A DNA stretch of 64,000 nt, from the NCBI GenBank assembly GCA_963846915.1, contig CAWJXV010000008.1, positions 215,361-279,360 of the forward strand, written 5' to 3'. How positions within the stretch are numbered: the stretch's first letter is position 1; every line of letters starts with the position of its first letter. The DNA is from PALSA-612 sp963846915 (GTDB lineage Bacteria; Actinomycetota; Thermoleophilia; Gaiellales; Gaiellaceae). Under the pieces are notes generated by a model. That model had not been told where the DNA came from, ran no database searches, and saw only the letters and a program-made list of their open reading frames with translations. Position numbers and translations under genes: made by a program. Below, in pieces: positions 62,137 to 64,000 of this stretch.

Positions 62137-62421
62137 AACGCTCCTTCCCGACCCCGCGCCCGCCCATCCCCACATACGGCTGAACTTCTGAGGGAACACG
62201 ACCGGTGCGGCGGTCTACCGAGCGCGCAGCAGACAAGATTGTCCGACTCGCGCGCCTCTTACCACGACAGTTGCACAACAGCGGCGGCCCCGTATCAGGG
62301 AACACGCTGAGGCGAGCAGACGGCGAAGGCGTCGCCCCTGGTCGCCACCGCCGCAGTTTGAGCGCCCCACTGGTTTTACCCAGTACGGTTGGGAGCGTCG
62401 ATAGCGTTTGGTCGAGGAGCT

Positions 62422-63054
62422 ATGCATAGCGATCCAGTCGAGCATCTGCGTGTTCTGATCGCGAACGAGCGGCCTGACCGCCTAGAGCGTGTCGCGGTGA
62501 TCGTCGCCGGGCTCGGACACGAGGTGATCGCACGCCAGCTCGAAGTGTCGGAGGTCGGTCAGGTCACACGGGAGGAGCGACCCGACGTGGCGCTCGTCGG
62601 TCTCGGCGCCAGCTCCGAGCACGCGCTCGAGCTGATCTCGAAGATCGTCCACGAAGCCGCCTGCCCCGTGATCACCCTGCTCGAAGCAAACGACCAGGCC
62701 TACGTGCACGAGGCAGCCAAGCGCGGCGTCTTCGCCTACATCACCGACACCAGCCCTAACGACCTCGAGAGCGCGATCGACATCGTCCTTCGCCGCTTCG
62801 CCGAGTTCCACAACCTGGAAGGCGCCTTCGGACGCCGCGCCGTGATCGAACAAGCAAAGGGATCCTGATGGCCCGCCACGCCATCAACCAGGAGAAAAGC
62901 GTTCGAGATGCTCCGCACCCACTCCCAACACAACGGACGCAAAATCGTCAACGTCGCCGAAGCAATCGTCAAAAGCCACCTCCTGCTCCTGCCGTCGGCG
63001 ACTCCGTCAGTTGACGGGGCGGCTGCGAGGGTCGAGGGGACACTCCCCGCCTGA
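62422..63054 (+). pseudogene. ANTAR response regulator, broken by two frameshifts
   Basis: Residues 1-149 form a receiver-like domain (LRVLIANERPDRLERVAVIV, ERPDVALVGLGAS, ACPVITLLEA) and the first ANTAR helix RRAVIEQAKG. A missing base near 62860 makes a TGA, the next frame gives LMARHAINQE, and an extra A near 62895 restores the original frame, which reads FEMLRTHSQHNGRKIVNVAE to a TGA at 63052. So the ANTAR domain is all there but split by compensating one-base indels: recent decay or sequencing errors. The intact product would be an antitermination regulator. Confidence 0.8.
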
Positions 63055-63336
63055 CACGCCAAAGGCGAGTCGCATCTGGCGCGTCTATGCACCGGCGGGA
63101 CCTGAACAAAAAGGAGGAGCTTGCGCTCGGCGCGTGTTCGCCGACGGATGTCTTCGACTTGGCCTGGAGGTATCAGGCGGTTCGCGGGTCGTCAGCGGCT
63201 CGCCGTTTGTCTCCTTTCAGCTCCGACAACCTGGGGTCGGTGCGTAGACCGCTTCGGAGCCGGTCTCGACTTCCCCGGTCAACCTGGCGTTTCACCCACG
63301 CACGCTGCTCATGAGTCAGCCGTGGTGTTTGGGGGC

Positions 63337-63519
63337 TCACGCTGTCCTAGCCCGAGACGCTGAAACTGGTCTCGGGTGGTCGGTCTGCTTCGTGGTCTGG
63401 TAGACGCGTTCCCAGTCCTCGAGAATGCGCTCCCACTCGACCTCGCTGAGTCGGGCTAGCTGCTCTCGCCCGATCCCCAGGATCGCGTCTGGGCTTCGAG
63501 CGGGTTTCGGGTCATTCAT
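63337..63519 (-). CDS. Small possible protein, 60 residues
   Basis: A hydrophilic frame (GREQLARLSEVEWERILEDW) that looks coding by helix pattern, in an otherwise empty 510-base stretch (63055-63578). The ribosome site is weak and no family is recognised. Confidence 0.35.
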   Translation of the reverse strand: MNDPKPARSPDAILGIGREQLARLSEVEWERILEDWERVYQTTKQTDHPRPVSASRARTA

Positions 63520-63578
63520 CGTTGGCTTTCGGATCCGATGGCACAGGTGGTCTCCGCGGGGCGATCACCGGCGCGCGC

Positions 63579-63969
63579 CTAGGAAGCCTGGATCGACACG
63601 GAATGCACCGGGACGCCAAACGAGTCCAGTTCGGGCTGTGTGATGCTGCTCCCGGTTGGGGAGACGAGGAGGATCTCGTCGGCTGGGAACGTCTGCAGCG
63701 CATCCTTGACTGCCTGCACTGGGTCGGCGTCGCCGAGTTCGAGTCACTGGCCCGGGCTTGTTGAGTGCGCTTCCGCCGATTTCAGCGAGTTCCTCGGCGT
63801 CGGTGCGTGCGTCGGCCTCGTCGCTTGTCAGCCACTCAAGGAACGACAGCGAAGGAGGGCTAACCAGACGGACATCGGCCCCGGGATCGACATGGCCGCG
63901 AACCGCCCGTTGAAGAGCCGATGCCGGCACGGGGTCGGTGACAACCACGAGAACACGTTGACTCGCCAT
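63579..63969 (-). pseudogene. Universal-stress-type protein broken by a frameshift
   Basis: From ATG 63969 (or GTG 63972) the frame gives RVLVVVTDPVPASALQRAVR and LVSPPSLSFLEWLTSDEADA. Near 63740 the homology moves by one base into another frame, with ELGDADPVQAVKDALQTFPA and DEILLVSPTGSSITQPELDS down to TAG at 63579. Both halves together match small USP-like proteins of actinobacteria. Confidence 0.75.
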
Positions 63970-64000
63970 CACGGTTTAGCGGCGCGCGAGCCGGCGGCCG

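Noticed and set aside
62372..62395. Sigma-B-like pair (GTTTT then GGGAGC) before the ANTAR gene
   Set aside because: The -10 part departs from the usual GGGTA pattern and other stress-type genes nearby lack it.

Overview
The window is high-GC, densely packed bacterial chromosome with many GTG and TTG starts. Its gene complement (OpcA beside Zwf, deazaflavin/F420-type reductases, fused carboxyltransferase AccDA, ANTAR regulator, three-helix-bundle and GYD proteins) points to Actinomycetota, most likely a soil lineage near Thermoleophilia. That placement is inferred from gene content, not from a marker gene.

Region 1 (about 1-30.3 kb) looks like a polyketide-type biosynthetic locus that enters from the left edge. 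It holds a ketosynthase fused to a catalytically dead ketosynthase (chain-length-factor-like), three paralogous flavin-dependent halogenase-like enzymes, a deazaflavin-type reductase, a CrtI-like desaturase, two SnoaL-like proteins, an FAD monooxygenase, an atypical KAS III, a CocE-like hydrolase and two malonyl transferases. Interleaved are eight proteins with eleven FHA (phosphothreonine-binding) domains, fused to cupins, an allene-oxide-cyclase-like barrel, an alpha/beta hydrolase, an SRPBCC domain and two 14-helix MFS exporters. I think this is the most interesting part: a possible phospho-dependent, membrane-anchored assembly joining synthesis, export and work outside the membrane.

Region 2 (30.3-47.4 kb) is mostly supply metabolism on the minus strand. 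It has an accDA-accB-accC operon making malonyl-CoA, a GAF protein, a TPR protein, a cytidylate-kinase-like protein, a flavin reductase that could feed FADH2 to the halogenases, cyclic-nucleotide-domain proteins, a GH15 enzyme, pta, opcA and zwf (NADPH), then a GH63-like glycosidase on the plus strand.

Region 3 (47.4-54.2 kb) holds a decayed SDR gene, a cNMP-domain protein, a HAD phosphatase, glycogen phosphorylase, WrbA, a membrane protein and tRNA-Arg(CCU).

Region 4 (54.2-64 kb) is looser in texture: small stress or membrane proteins, longer gaps, duplicated ANTAR fragments and genes broken by one-base frameshifts. It may be a decaying or island-like segment downstream of the tRNA, or a less accurate part of the assembly. 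No CRISPR array, rRNA, insertion sequence or transposase was seen.
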